Below, one piece after another: positions 26,818 through 36,805 of a stretch of 64,000 nt of DNA. Numbering within the stretch: the stretch's first letter is position 1; each line of letters opens with the position of its first letter. The notes beneath the pieces are model-generated. The model was not told the DNA's origin. It saw nothing but the letters and a program-made list of their open reading frames with translations, and did no database searches. Both the position numbers and the translations under genes were made by a program. This stretch comes from Rhizophagus irregularis (lineage: Eukaryota > Glomeromycota > Glomeromycetes > Glomerales > Glomeraceae): contig NC_089441.1 of NCBI RefSeq assembly GCF_026210795.1, positions 558,001 to 622,000 of the forward strand, in the 5' to 3' direction.

Positions 26818-29151
26818 TTAAGCTCTTTGATGTTTTTCTATCTCCTTATATACTTTTCTCCAACTACTATCGTCATTCCTAACTTCAATTTGACTGTATC
26901 TTTTGGTATCTTTGTATACATCCTGGTTTTCTTTAAACATTTTAACCATGTCCAAATATTCATCTTTCTTTAATGTTGGGTATGACGATTTCTCCATTTT
27001 CTTCATTTCTCTTCCAATATAATTTTCCCAACATACATCGCCATCTTTTTCCAAAAATATCACTATTGATTCATCTATTGTTCCTTTTAATCTGAATATT
27101 TCTTTTTCCATCTCATGGTTCCCATGTGGAGTAATTAATCCTCTGTTGAAACTTTTCGTCTTCTGATAATAATATTCGCAATATGGCGATTTGTCTAGAA
27201 TTATTATATCCGTATCTTCATCATATTCTAATATTCTTCTGTTTATTTGTTCTACTACTTCCTTTCTAAATTTCCATTCTGTTTCTAATTTTGATTCGTG
27301 AAATTCACCTTTGTCTTTTCTTCTCCTTTTGAATGTATTAAATCTTACTTTTAATCCTTGCTTTTCCCACTCTTTAATCAAATTTTGTACTATACTTGTT
27401 TTTCCTAATCCATCCACTCCGTCGATTATAATAACTTGTGGCTTATTTTCTCTTCCCAATTTCTTTAATAATTCTTTTTCTGTCCTTTCCTCCAAATTCA
27501 AAAGTATTGCTTCTTTATCGGTAAAATATTTTTCATCATTCCATCTCCCTTTAAATCTTTTAGCATTATACCATTTATTCCTAAATTTGATATATCTCAA
27601 TTTCCCCTTATTACTTTCTATTTTTGTTATTTCTTGATTCTCGTTCCTTTCTGTTTCTTTTTCTTTAAATCTCAGTCTTGATAATCCATCTGCATTTTTA
27701 ATTTTCTTTCCACTTCTATGTACTATTTTAAAATCAAATTGTTGTAATTTCATTACCCATCTTGCTCTCCTTCCCGTTTGTTCCTTTCCATCTGTTAATC
27801 CTTTTAATGCTGCGTGATCTGTTATCACTATAAATTTCCTTCCCACTAAGTATTTCTGAAAATGTTGTATTCCCCAAAATACCGCTAAGCATTCCAATTC
27901 TGTTGGTGGATAATTCTTCTCTGCTCCAACTGTACTCCTACTTGCGTAAGCTATTACAACCTCTTTATTTTCTTCATTCATTTGAGCTAACACTGCTCCT
28001 AATCCTATCTTAGATCCATCAGTTATCAATATAAATTCTCTGCTGAAATCCGGATATACTAAAATTGGATTTTCTGTCAATTTTGTCCTTAATACGTCAA
28101 ATGCTTCTTGTTGTTCTTCTTTCCATTCAAACTTTTCGTTCTTTCTTGTTAAGTTAAGCAAAGGTTTTGCTATCTTCGAAAAACCTTTTATAAATCTCCT
28201 ATAATATGAACATAATCCTAAAAATGATCTTACTTCTGTGACAGTTTTCGGCCTCCTCATATTTTCTATTTTCTCAACTTTCTCTTTATCTGGTTGCAAT
28301 CCATCTCTTCCTACTATATGCCCTAAGAAATTTATATTTCTCAATCCAAACTGACATTTCTTCAATTTCACAATCATATTATTCTCTCTCAATTTACTCA
28401 ATACTTTATCTACATGTTCTATATGTTCCTCAAAATCTTCTGAATAAATCATTATATCATCTAAATACACTGTAACAAATTCTCCTATATATTCTTTTAA
28501 TATTTTATCCATTAATCTCTGAAATGTTCCTGGTGCGTTCTTCAATCCAAATGGCATAACATTGTATTCATATAATCCTTGTGAACAAATGAATGCTGTT
28601 TTCTCTTTATCTTCTTCTGCCATTTCTACTTGATGATATCCTGCTGCTAAATCCAAACTTGTGAACCAACTTCCCTTTCTAAATTTTTCTAACAATTCGT
28701 CTATCCGGGGTAAAGGATATTCATCTGATTTTGTCACATTATTTAGCTTTCTATAATCTATACAAAATCTATAATTTCCAGTTTTCTTTCCTGCTAACGT
28801 TACTGGAGATGCCCAATTACTCCATGATTCTCTTATCTTTCCCATCTTTAACAATTGTTCAATTTCTTTCTTTATAAACTTTCCTTTTTCATCAGTTTCT
28901 TTATATCTCTTTTGTGCTATTGGTCCTTGATTTTCTTCAATTATTATTTCATGTTTAACTGTATTTATCCTTCCCAGTTTCTCTTCGTCATATTCGAATA
29001 TATCTTCATATTCCCTTATCAATTTTTTAAATGCTATTCTCTCCTCATCGTTCATTTCTCCCAGATGTGTTTTCTTTTCAAATTTTTCTTCTTTGCTCTC
29101 ATTTAGCATCTTTACCGTCTCTCCTTCATTCAGAAAGCCAAGACCATTCAT
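26818..29151 (-). CDS. pol: RT-RNase H of the inner Gypsy element fused to a thymidylate-kinase-like domain
   Basis: 777 residues. Reverse transcriptase lies at about 60-300, with WASPVTLAGKKTGNYRFCID, MPFGLKNAPGTFQRLMD and the catalytic VYLDDIMIYS (about 228). RNase H lies at about 365-500 (LITDGSKIGLGAVLAQ, TELECLAVFWGIQHF, ITDHAALKGL). After a basic linker, residues about 570-777 contain VIIIDGVDGLGKTSIVQNLI, a P-loop of thymidylate-kinase type (compare the family's EG.DG.GKST). Further on, IIILDKSPYCEYYYQKT stands where DR…SS.AYQ occurs, and ESIVIFLEKD fits the later core strand. This suggests phosphorylation of a nucleotide, a dNTP-supply role comparable to retroviral dUTPase. The start overlaps the protease stop by 4 bp. 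Confidence 0.88.
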   Translation of the reverse strand: MNGLGFLNEGETVKMLNESKEEKFEKKTHLGEMNDEERIAFKKLIREYEDIFEYDEEKLGRINTVKHEIIIEENQGPIAQKRYKETDEKGKFIKKEIEQLLKMGKIRESWSNWASPVTLAGKKTGNYRFCIDYRKLNNVTKSDEYPLPRIDELLEKFRKGSWFTSLDLAAGYHQVEMAEEDKEKTAFICSQGLYEYNVMPFGLKNAPGTFQRLMDKILKEYIGEFVTVYLDDIMIYSEDFEEHIEHVDKVLSKLRENNMIVKLKKCQFGLRNINFLGHIVGRDGLQPDKEKVEKIENMRRPKTVTEVRSFLGLCSYYRRFIKGFSKIAKPLLNLTRKNEKFEWKEEQQEAFDVLRTKLTENPILVYPDFSREFILITDGSKIGLGAVLAQMNEENKEVVIAYASRSTVGAEKNYPPTELECLAVFWGIQHFQKYLVGRKFIVITDHAALKGLTDGKEQTGRRARWVMKLQQFDFKIVHRSGKKIKNADGLSRLRFKEKETERNENQEITKIESNKGKLRYIKFRNKWYNAKRFKGRWNDEKYFTDKEAILLNLEERTEKELLKKLGRENKPQVIIIDGVDGLGKTSIVQNLIKEWEKQGLKVRFNTFKRRRKDKGEFHESKLETEWKFRKEVVEQINRRILEYDEDTDIIILDKSPYCEYYYQKTKSFNRGLITPHGNHEMEKEIFRLKGTIDESIVIFLEKDGDVCWENYIGREMKKMEKSSYPTLKKDEYLDMVKMFKENQDVYKDTKRYSQIEVRNDDSSWRKVYKEIEKHQRA

Positions 29152-29669
29152 TTTTCCTCATCCCTCTTTTCTCTATCAGTTTTTACAATCGATAACAACT
29201 CTTCTTTTTCCATCTCCTCATATTCATCTTCACTCTCTGACTCTTCACTAGAATTGCCATCTATATCATCTATATCCTTTGGATCTCCATTAAATTCACC
29301 CCTATTCCCTGACTCCTCAAATTCAACATTTTTCTTTCCTCTAAAATCAATTGGTATTTCATATATTCCATTATCCCATTCTATTGTTAACAGACCTTCT
29401 TTCATATTTATTATCCCATATCTTAATAAATCAGTTCCTAATATTAAATCTTTTCTTCTCGAGTCGATTACTTCGAACTCCAAAGGTATTTCTAAATTTT
29501 CGTCAATTTCTATTCTAATTTCCACTCTTCCTAATGAAGCTATGTTATTTCCATCTGCTATTGTTAATACGACATTACTTTCCTTCGTTATTGGTATATT
29601 TAATTCTTTTCTCAGCTCATTCGTTATTACTGAAGGTCCTGCTCCTGTATCAACTAATGCTCTAATCAT
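29148..29669 (-). CDS. Aspartic protease of the inner Gypsy element
   Basis: 173 residues. MIRALVDTGAGPSVITNELR has the DTG active site, and DLILGTDLLRYGIINM the ILG.D.L motif of retropepsins. The C-terminal third is very acidic (EESESEDEYEEMEKEE). The coding sense probably begins upstream of this Met, because the preceding codons also have coding character. Its end overlaps the RT frame in an ATGA junction, which would allow stop-and-restart translation. Confidence 0.88.
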   Translation of the reverse strand: MIRALVDTGAGPSVITNELRKELNIPITKESNVVLTIADGNNIASLGRVEIRIEIDENLEIPLEFEVIDSRRKDLILGTDLLRYGIINMKEGLLTIEWDNGIYEIPIDFRGKKNVEFEESGNRGEFNGDPKDIDDIDGNSSEESESEDEYEEMEKEELLSIVKTDREKRDEEK

Positions 29670-29753
29670 TTTTCCTTCAATTATTATATTACATCTTGTT
29701 GCTTGTGATTTTTCTTCTTTCTGATTAATATTCTTTAATTCCCCCGAGTGTAG

Positions 29754-32700
29754 TCAATATCTCAAACCATTTAATAACTTCTTCCTTACTTCTGGTCTCT
29801 CATTCATCATTTGTTCCCAATTAATTGGTACGCTTGAATTTACAAATTGCTCAAAAGGATCAAAATCTCCAACATTTGGTATATTTCGATTTAACTTCAC
29901 TTTCTCGTTTGTACATTCTCTAGCAAAATGTCCTTGTTGTCCACAATTGTGACACCTATTATTATTCTTTCTAGTTTCATATCCTTTCTGTAATTGTTCT
30001 TTTGTAAAACCCCTCTTATTATTCTCCTGTGCTTTTTGCTGTTGTCCTTGCCATTGTGCATTTCTCCTTCTATCTCTTTCATCGTTCATAACCTTGTCTT
30101 TATTTCTTTCACTCTTTCTAGGTGGTACTGGGAACATATCATATCTCTCCTCATCTTCATAGTTATTCACTTCGTATCCATCGAATCCATTATTATAGTT
30201 ATCATATCCACCACCCTCATTATATCCATCATATTCATCATTATATTCCATATTATACACATTATATCCTTTACCATAATATTCTTCATCAAGGTAATTA
30301 ACTTGATTATTTTGGCTATATGACCCTTTATTATTTCCTCCATATGATCTTCTTTGACCTTCCCTACAAACTCTAGAAGTATGTCCTTTTCTTCCACATG
30401 TATAGCAAGTCATTCTATCCCAGTTCATATTATTTCTTTGGACATTATTATTTCCGATCGGTCTCCTATCATTCCTATTCCTTTGCATTACATACGCTTC
30501 ATTTCTTTGCATTACATGTGCTTCCAACCTTTTTATTCCATCAATTAACTCATCCCATTCCTCACTTTTAACTTCTTTTTTTTGTAATTCTTTCGCAATT
30601 GGATTCATTCCTTTGTATTCATTTGTCTCTTCTTTCAAAATTTCTTCCATGTTTTTCTCTTGTCCTACTCGTTTCATATCTAATCCCGTTGTTTTCATTA
30701 ACAACTCATCCTTCGCTTCCTCTTCTCTTTTTGCTTCGTTAACTGCATCATTCAGATTCGTCGGATTACTTCTCCTAACATGATAACCTAGCATGGCATC
30801 TAACCCTTGAATAAAATAATTCACTTGATATAAATCATCTAACGCATGACCTCTAGTTGCAACTCTTAATATTGACCTAAATCTCCTAGTATATTCTTCA
30901 ACACTTTCATTTGTTCCCTGTTTAACTCTTGTTAATTCCAACATTTTTCTTCTTTGAACATCATTCCTAGTAAATCTGTCGATTAATCTTCTTTTTAAAT
31001 TCCTGTCCTCATTATGGTCACACCAATTCACTAAATTAGCTGCTACCTTTTCTTTTTCCTCATTATACCATTGTAATGCAATTCCTCTTAAACAAGTTAT
31101 AGCTATGTTTGCCTTATTTTGTCTACATACACCTCCTCCAACATTTCCTTCTGGTCGTCCACTTACTGTAAATGCTATCTCAAATTGTCTAATCCAATCA
31201 TTAATATCTTCATCCTCTTTTCCACTAAAAGTTGGCATACCTACTATTCCTCCCATTCCTGCAGTCTGAATCCTATCCGCCAAAGTCTGTCCTGCTCCTA
31301 ACGCATTATCTAATGCATTTGGTGCCAATCCCATAGCATTCTCCATTATTCTTCTTATTTGTGCTTCATTTGCCATATTTACTATATTCTCTTGAAATAA
31401 TTCTTGTAAATTGTAATCAGATATTTCACTTTCTGTGTCAGAATTTTTAAAATTTAATGAACTATTCGAATCTGAATTTTGATTCAGACCAAAACCTCCT
31501 GTATTTATAACATTTTCGATTTCATTTTCAGATTCTTCTTCTTCAAAATCTTCATCACTTCCGTCCCATATTTCATCCGGACTTAATATTTCTCCAATCT
31601 TTTCTGAATTATCCGTATTGTCTTCTTCTGATTCTTCATTATCACTCTTTTCACCACTTTCTTCACTATCCATTACTCCTGCTTGTTCTTTCAACAACTT
31701 ATCTAACTTTTTCTTCAATTCTTTTTCCGACTCATTCTTATTTTCTTGAAAGATTTCAATGAATTCTTTATCTAAAATTTCTCCATCTGTATATCCCATA
31801 CTAGTTAATCTTAACAATTCTTCTTCAGTTATCATTGTTCCAATATCTTCAAAAATCTTTTGCAATCTTTTTACCCGATCATCAATTTCATCAATATCTT
31901 CTTCCTCACAATCTTTGCATATAGTTCCTTCTAATCTAAACATATCATTCATCCATCTTATTTCGCATCTTTCGCACCAAGTTGTATTCTCATTTAACCA
32001 CTTATGAATCTCTTTTCTTAACTCTCTATCTTCTAATTCTATTATTCCCATATACCTTTCTATGAATTCTTCTGTTACCATTATTCGATTATTAACTCCA
32101 AAATTCTTTATTCTTTGAATTTCCGATACATCCATTTCGTATCCTAATTTTTCTAAGTTGTTTTTTAGTTCTATTAATTCATCTTGTTCATCTTCCCGTA
32201 TTTCCCGATTACATTCTTCACATCTGCCGTCCTCTTCCGATATCACATAATCTAATTTCTGTTTATTGCATCTACCACATATTTTTGTACTCAAATCTAT
32301 CCACTCCTTTATGTCTTCAGACTTATCAAATTTCCCCTCCTGAAAAATATAATATCTTATAAAATCATATGTCAACAGTACTCCCGTCTCTATCTTTTCT
32401 TTTATTCCAAATTTCATTATTTCTCTGATGAATTCTTCTTTTGGATTTACCATCAGTTGTCTTAATCCTGTCCTTATTTCACTTAACTTCCACGTTTTAT
32501 CTTCTACTATTATTTCTATTTCTTCTTCAGAATCATACATTTCATTATCTTCTCCTTGCTTTATCTCCACTAACTTGAATTTTTGTGTTCTTTCCATTGT
32601 TTCTTTTAAGTCTGTTACAACCCATTCTATTACACCATCATCTATTCTCAATATGATAGGATTTCTTGTATATATATCTTCGCTATCTTTAAATGTCATA

Positions 32701-33671
32701 CTATCCATTAGTTTTCTTACAGTATCTTCTTGCAAATTTTCTCCCTCAGATAACATCTTCTCGAACCATTCTGGTGAATCATTTTCATGATATGTATGTA
32801 TTTGTCTACCTTCATATTTGTCATTCCACCAGTACCTAAATCTTTCAAATCTAAGATATAAACTCGTGTTAAAATTCTTTTTCATTTCGTAACTTTCTAA
32901 ACTATCTTCGCTTTCTGAATCTTCTGGTTCTTTTATAAAGCCCCTAGTATCTATAAATATTCTTATTATCTTTTGTACCATATTCCTGTGATATTCGTGA
33001 ACATTTTCTATGTCTATATTCCCATATTCCATATTGGACATTAATTCTTTTACTTTCTCCTCATTCGTAGCTATTCCTTCTTCTTCATAAAGTAATTCCC
33101 TGAATGTCTTTATTGCTCCCATCTTTACCCGTAATGGTTTAACTTCTTTCGATGTGATCTTGTACCATTGCCAAAATTTTTCAAACCTTCTTTCAACATC
33201 CCAATCTTCCAAAATATATTTGTGTTCTATTAATTCAGGATTCCCAATTAATCTATCAAATACTTCATTCCCTAAATCTCCTTCAATACAATCTCTTACA
33301 ATTACTAATATAATTGTTCGTAATCCTTTTTCTTTCATTTTTGGTTGTATTCTATATCTTATCGACTCTGTTATTCTATCCATTATGTCTCTACATTTTC
33401 CCTTGTGTATTGTATCTTCTCTTTCTGAATTATCCATACTTAATAAATCTATTACTCCCTTGATCGTTACATTATTATATATTATTATTGTATCTTCGAA
33501 CTTAAATAATGCATCCCAAAATTTCTTGAATACCATTGGTTCATTTCCTATCGGATGACATAATTCACAATTTAAACATTCATCTAATTCTCCCGTTCTT
33601 AACTCATGTTCTCCTTTATGTGTCCTATATTCACTTTCCCATTGATGGTACCATTCCATCGTATACTCCAA
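29754..33671 (-). CDS. gag: Very large Gag of the inner Gypsy element
   Basis: 1305 residues, two to three times the usual Gag length. The Gag core is at about 810-960 (MPTFSGKEDEDINDWIRQFE, NESVEEYTRRFRSIL). Two zinc knuckles follow, CYTCGRKGHTSRVC (about 1090) and CHNCGQQGHFAREC (about 1245), separated by a Tyr/Asn/Gly-rich stretch. The 800-residue N-terminal extension carries ECLNCELCHPIG at about 33-44, then paired CxxC modules (CGRCNKQ…CEEC, about 463-485; CERCEIR…CKDC, about 567-590) and a highly acidic region. The CxxCHP start is shared with the outer element's Gag. The extension is of unknown function. Confidence 0.88.
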   Translation of the reverse strand: MEYTMEWYHQWESEYRTHKGEHELRTGELDECLNCELCHPIGNEPMVFKKFWDALFKFEDTIIIYNNVTIKGVIDLLSMDNSEREDTIHKGKCRDIMDRITESIRYRIQPKMKEKGLRTIILVIVRDCIEGDLGNEVFDRLIGNPELIEHKYILEDWDVERRFEKFWQWYKITSKEVKPLRVKMGAIKTFRELLYEEEGIATNEEKVKELMSNMEYGNIDIENVHEYHRNMVQKIIRIFIDTRGFIKEPEDSESEDSLESYEMKKNFNTSLYLRFERFRYWWNDKYEGRQIHTYHENDSPEWFEKMLSEGENLQEDTVRKLMDSMTFKDSEDIYTRNPIILRIDDGVIEWVVTDLKETMERTQKFKLVEIKQGEDNEMYDSEEEIEIIVEDKTWKLSEIRTGLRQLMVNPKEEFIREIMKFGIKEKIETGVLLTYDFIRYYIFQEGKFDKSEDIKEWIDLSTKICGRCNKQKLDYVISEEDGRCEECNREIREDEQDELIELKNNLEKLGYEMDVSEIQRIKNFGVNNRIMVTEEFIERYMGIIELEDRELRKEIHKWLNENTTWCERCEIRWMNDMFRLEGTICKDCEEEDIDEIDDRVKRLQKIFEDIGTMITEEELLRLTSMGYTDGEILDKEFIEIFQENKNESEKELKKKLDKLLKEQAGVMDSEESGEKSDNEESEEDNTDNSEKIGEILSPDEIWDGSDEDFEEEESENEIENVINTGGFGLNQNSDSNSSLNFKNSDTESEISDYNLQELFQENIVNMANEAQIRRIMENAMGLAPNALDNALGAGQTLADRIQTAGMGGIVGMPTFSGKEDEDINDWIRQFEIAFTVSGRPEGNVGGGVCRQNKANIAITCLRGIALQWYNEEKEKVAANLVNWCDHNEDRNLKRRLIDRFTRNDVQRRKMLELTRVKQGTNESVEEYTRRFRSILRVATRGHALDDLYQVNYFIQGLDAMLGYHVRRSNPTNLNDAVNEAKREEEAKDELLMKTTGLDMKRVGQEKNMEEILKEETNEYKGMNPIAKELQKKEVKSEEWDELIDGIKRLEAHVMQRNEAYVMQRNRNDRRPIGNNNVQRNNMNWDRMTCYTCGRKGHTSRVCREGQRRSYGGNNKGSYSQNNQVNYLDEEYYGKGYNVYNMEYNDEYDGYNEGGGYDNYNNGFDGYEVNNYEDEERYDMFPVPPRKSERNKDKVMNDERDRRRNAQWQGQQQKAQENNKRGFTKEQLQKGYETRKNNNRCHNCGQQGHFARECTNEKVKLNRNIPNVGDFDPFEQFVNSSVPINWEQMMNERPEVRKKLLNGLRY

Positions 33672-34310
33672 TTAAATTATTATAAATATTCATCCAGAAT
33701 TCAAATTGAAATTCCACTCTCTTATATATCATTTTTATCGCTTCTATTTTGATCTTCTAACCATCCTTTACTATATTGTCCTTTCCTATTACCTATATTG
33801 AATGTATAATCTTTCTTTCATTATGAATATTCATTTAACAACTTATTTTTTTTTCTAAATCTTTTACTTATTCATAATATTCTTATATTAATCTTTCAAT
33901 CTTTAAATCCTCTCTTTTTTTTTTTGATTTTCACAAGTTTCTTCTGCTATTCTTATCTTTCATAATTTCATGTATATATTTTACTGCGCCATTAATTCAA
34001 AAATTATTCTAAGTCCACAATCTCCTCAGACTGCGGAGGTTTTTACTGCGCATTCTAAAAATTTCAAAAATTTTCTAAGTTTTTACTGCGCCTCAAAATT
34101 TTCTCTTATCATCAAAATTTATAATTTTCGCATTTCACGAATTTCAAAATTCTCATAACTTCTAAAGTTCGTGAATTTTTAGTTCTTTTTCGTTATATAT
34201 ATGTAATCTTTACATCTATATATTCAATATTACGCAAAATATCTTCTTTGTTTAATCTTGTACTAATTCTTATTATAACCATTATGTCGACACACAACAT
34301 ATTATACTTT

Positions 34311-34402
34311 ATGCGACACACGCATTTACACTTATGCGACACACGCATTTACACTTATGCGACACACGCATTTACACTTATGCGACACACGCATTTACAC
34401 TT
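34311..34402. repeat. Four perfect 23-bp tandem repeats
   Basis: ATGCGACACACGCATTTACA plus CTT, repeated four times without spacers. Each unit contains GCGACACACGC, a small imperfect inverted repeat. Confidence 0.85.
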
Positions 34403-35410
34403 ATTTAACGGTGTTTCTTCTTATTTATTATCTTTTACAATTTAATAACCTATACTCGGCTTGCCTTTACCTTCACAATGAAGTATAGTAGTTTCGAGGT
34501 TTGCTATTCACATTTTATCATTTGACCAGCAAATATTCCTAAATTTCGCATTATTCCATAATATTCATCTTCTTTTCGTGAGTTCAATTGCGCATTTCCC
34601 TAAATGCTTTCAGTTTCATCTGAAGAAGTTATACTCACGATGGTTTCTCTTTTTGCCTTGTGAATTCAATTACGCATTTTCAAAATGCTTTCAGTAGGGA
34701 GATGTTCCACTCACGTCTGAGTCCAATTATTTCAATTCCCATCTGAAGAAGTTATATTCACAGCCGGTGTTTTTGTAATAGGTTCTCACGTAACCCTTGT
34801 GTTTTAAATAGGTTCCCACGCAACCCTTGTGTTTTGGTAATAGGTTCCCACGTAACCCTTGAGTTTATAGCTTACTCGTCAACTTTTCGTTACAACATTG
34901 TATCCCCAGGAACTTCTGGCATCTGCAAAATACAATGGTGCCCCTCCCAGAATACCACATCTTACGAGGGCTTCCTTAATTTCTTGGTTTTACAATTATT
35001 AGCGCGAAAACTTCAAAGACGACAACTTTTGTGACTTACTACAATACTTTCCGGATTTTCCTGTAATAAATCTATTATTTTGAAACGAGTTCATTATATT
35101 CCATCATATCACCGCATCCTTCTTTTTATAATTCCTAAGGTAGGTGTACAATATCGCTATTTTTGCCCGTTTCTATTTTAAAGTTTTTCAGGTACTTACA
35201 ACCTTTTTCCCCAATATTATATTTTAATTCTAATACCTCTTTTCTGAGTTCAGATTCTTCGGAATACCACGTCGGTACCATGATCAGAACGATCCTTCCC
35301 TTCGCGAGTGATCAATTCACTTAGTTGTTGACCGTTTCCTTCTTAATACCGCATAGGTACTTGACTATATGAAGATAGTCAAAATGTCGACGTAAAGTCA
35401 ACATTTCCTT

Positions 35411-35427
35411 TCTCGGAGCATGCACCA
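35411..35427 (-). promoter_or_regulatory. Primer-binding site of the inner Gypsy element
   Basis: On the minus strand TGGTGCATGCTCCGAGA starts three bases after the LTR end (GGTGACA). It shares TGGTGC with the outer element's site, so the two may use related primer tRNAs. Confidence 0.65.
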
Positions 35428-35430
35428 AAT

Positions 35431-36805
35431 TGTCACCCCCGTCTGCCACCCGGCGGTAAACAAAGTTCCCTGCTTCTGTTATATGTGCTCCACGAAACAT
35501 TAATATTCTTGCTTGGTTTAGTTTTATTACTACTTAACTTTCAAATTGCGATAGCTCTCGCCACGATATTTCATCCATTATCTTCTTTCAAAATACGATA
35601 GTTCTCTTTACAAAAGTTTATATTTTATTCATTTCATAATTCTCGTTATGACATTAAATTCACCATGAATTTGTCCAATTAAAATTAATTAAGCGAACAT
35701 TACAGTAAAGTTTAGGGCGAACCTATTACCTTTAAAATAACATTACGCTTTACTAACAATTAATTAAACAAAATTACTTTTTCATCATAAGAAAATAGTA
35801 ACAAAAACAATCGAAACAATTAATTTTCATATAAAGGGTATTTTATTTATTCTTCATAAAATTCACAATTAACTAATTTACTTAAAGTTTTACATCGTAT
35901 CTGACGACTGTGGAATTCACTTCCCATTCCGCTCCTATTTAAACCAACTTTCTTATTCTTTCTTTTCCTACTTCTTATTTCTTTCTAATATTTTATATGT
36001 TATCTTTTATGCGCTATCTTATATGCTATTTTATATGTTATCTTTTCTAATATGTTATACTATTTTAATACGCTATCTTTTCTTTAAAATAATCTTTCGC
36101 ATATTATGTTGTAAAGATATAATCCATCTTTTGTGGCCGTGCTATCTTTTCTTTAAAATAAAATAATCTTTCAAATATTATATCGTAAAGATCCATCTTT
36201 TGTGGCTGTGCTATCTTTTCTTTAAAATAAAGTAATCTTTCAAATATTATATCATAAAGATCCATCTTTTGTGGCTGTGCTATCTTTTCTTTAAAATAAA
36301 ATAATCTTTCAAATATTATATTGTAAAGATCCATCTTTTGTGGCTGTGCTATCTTTTCTTTAAAATAAAGTAATCTTTCAAATATTATATCGCAAAGATC
36401 CATCTTTTGTGGCTGTGCTATCTTTTCTACTGCATCTCGTCAACTATTCTTCTACTGCGGCTGCAGTTCATCAATATTTTACATGTTCCTATTTTTTTGT
36501 TCCTTTAATTCGCTATCCTTCCTTTTTATATGATTTACCATTTGTGGCTTATGATTACTCCTCCTAATTGCTCTTATTGTTGAACTTGATAAACTGGTTG
36601 CTAAGCCACATCGATCAACTCCCCACTTGATCTATTGGTTCTCCGTTAATCATTTAATAAACATTACATCATGTAGATCATTCCTTCTCCTAAAAGTTTA
36701 TCCTTTCCGGTTAATTTTATCCTATCATGTGACTTCCTATCGTTTAATCTTTTATTCCATATTATTCCTCCATATTATGCGATTACTCCAGTATCTATGG
36801 CTACA
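35431..36805 (-). repeat. 5' LTR of the inner Gypsy element (minus orientation)
   Basis: 1375 bp, near-identical to 23670-25044. Followed on the plus strand by CCGG, the duplicated target. Confidence 0.93.

Larger units (their letters stand above)
33672..35430 (-). other. Long leader of the inner Gypsy element with tandem repeats
   Basis: 1.76 kb between LTR and gag with no convincing frame. It holds a perfect 23-bp repeat, four copies (34311-34402, ATGCGACACACGCATTTACA core). It also has three copies of a 33-bp unit around GGTTCCCACGTAACCC (34773-34865), a repeated pair around ATCTGAAGAAGTTATA (about 34618 and 34743), and three TTTTTACTGCGC motifs (33978-34090). RNA packaging or translation-control functions are possible. 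Confidence 0.7.
23670..36805 (-). mobile_element. Inner Ty3/Gypsy-like LTR retrotransposon with nucleotide-kinase domain
   Basis: Two 1375-bp direct repeats (23670-25044 and 35431-36805) start TGTCACCCCC and end GGCTACA on the plus strand. They are flanked by CCGG, a 4-bp duplication of the outer element's sequence. I count about one difference between them, so the insertion is very young. Genes run on the minus strand in the order gag, protease, RT-RNase H-kinase, a small frame, integrase. All major frames look whole. Unusual traits are a 1305-residue Gag with extra CxxC modules, a thymidylate-kinase-like domain behind RNase H, a 1.76-kb leader with tandem repeats, and a 69-bp tandem repeat inside each LTR. 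Confidence 0.94.

Noticed and set aside
30354-33558. Plus-strand frames opposite the large Gag
   Set aside because: They are low-complexity Ser/Ile/Leu shadows of an AG-rich coding strand.
34311-34402. CRISPR-like array
   Set aside because: The repeats are perfectly tandem with no spacers and sit in a retrotransposon leader of a eukaryote.
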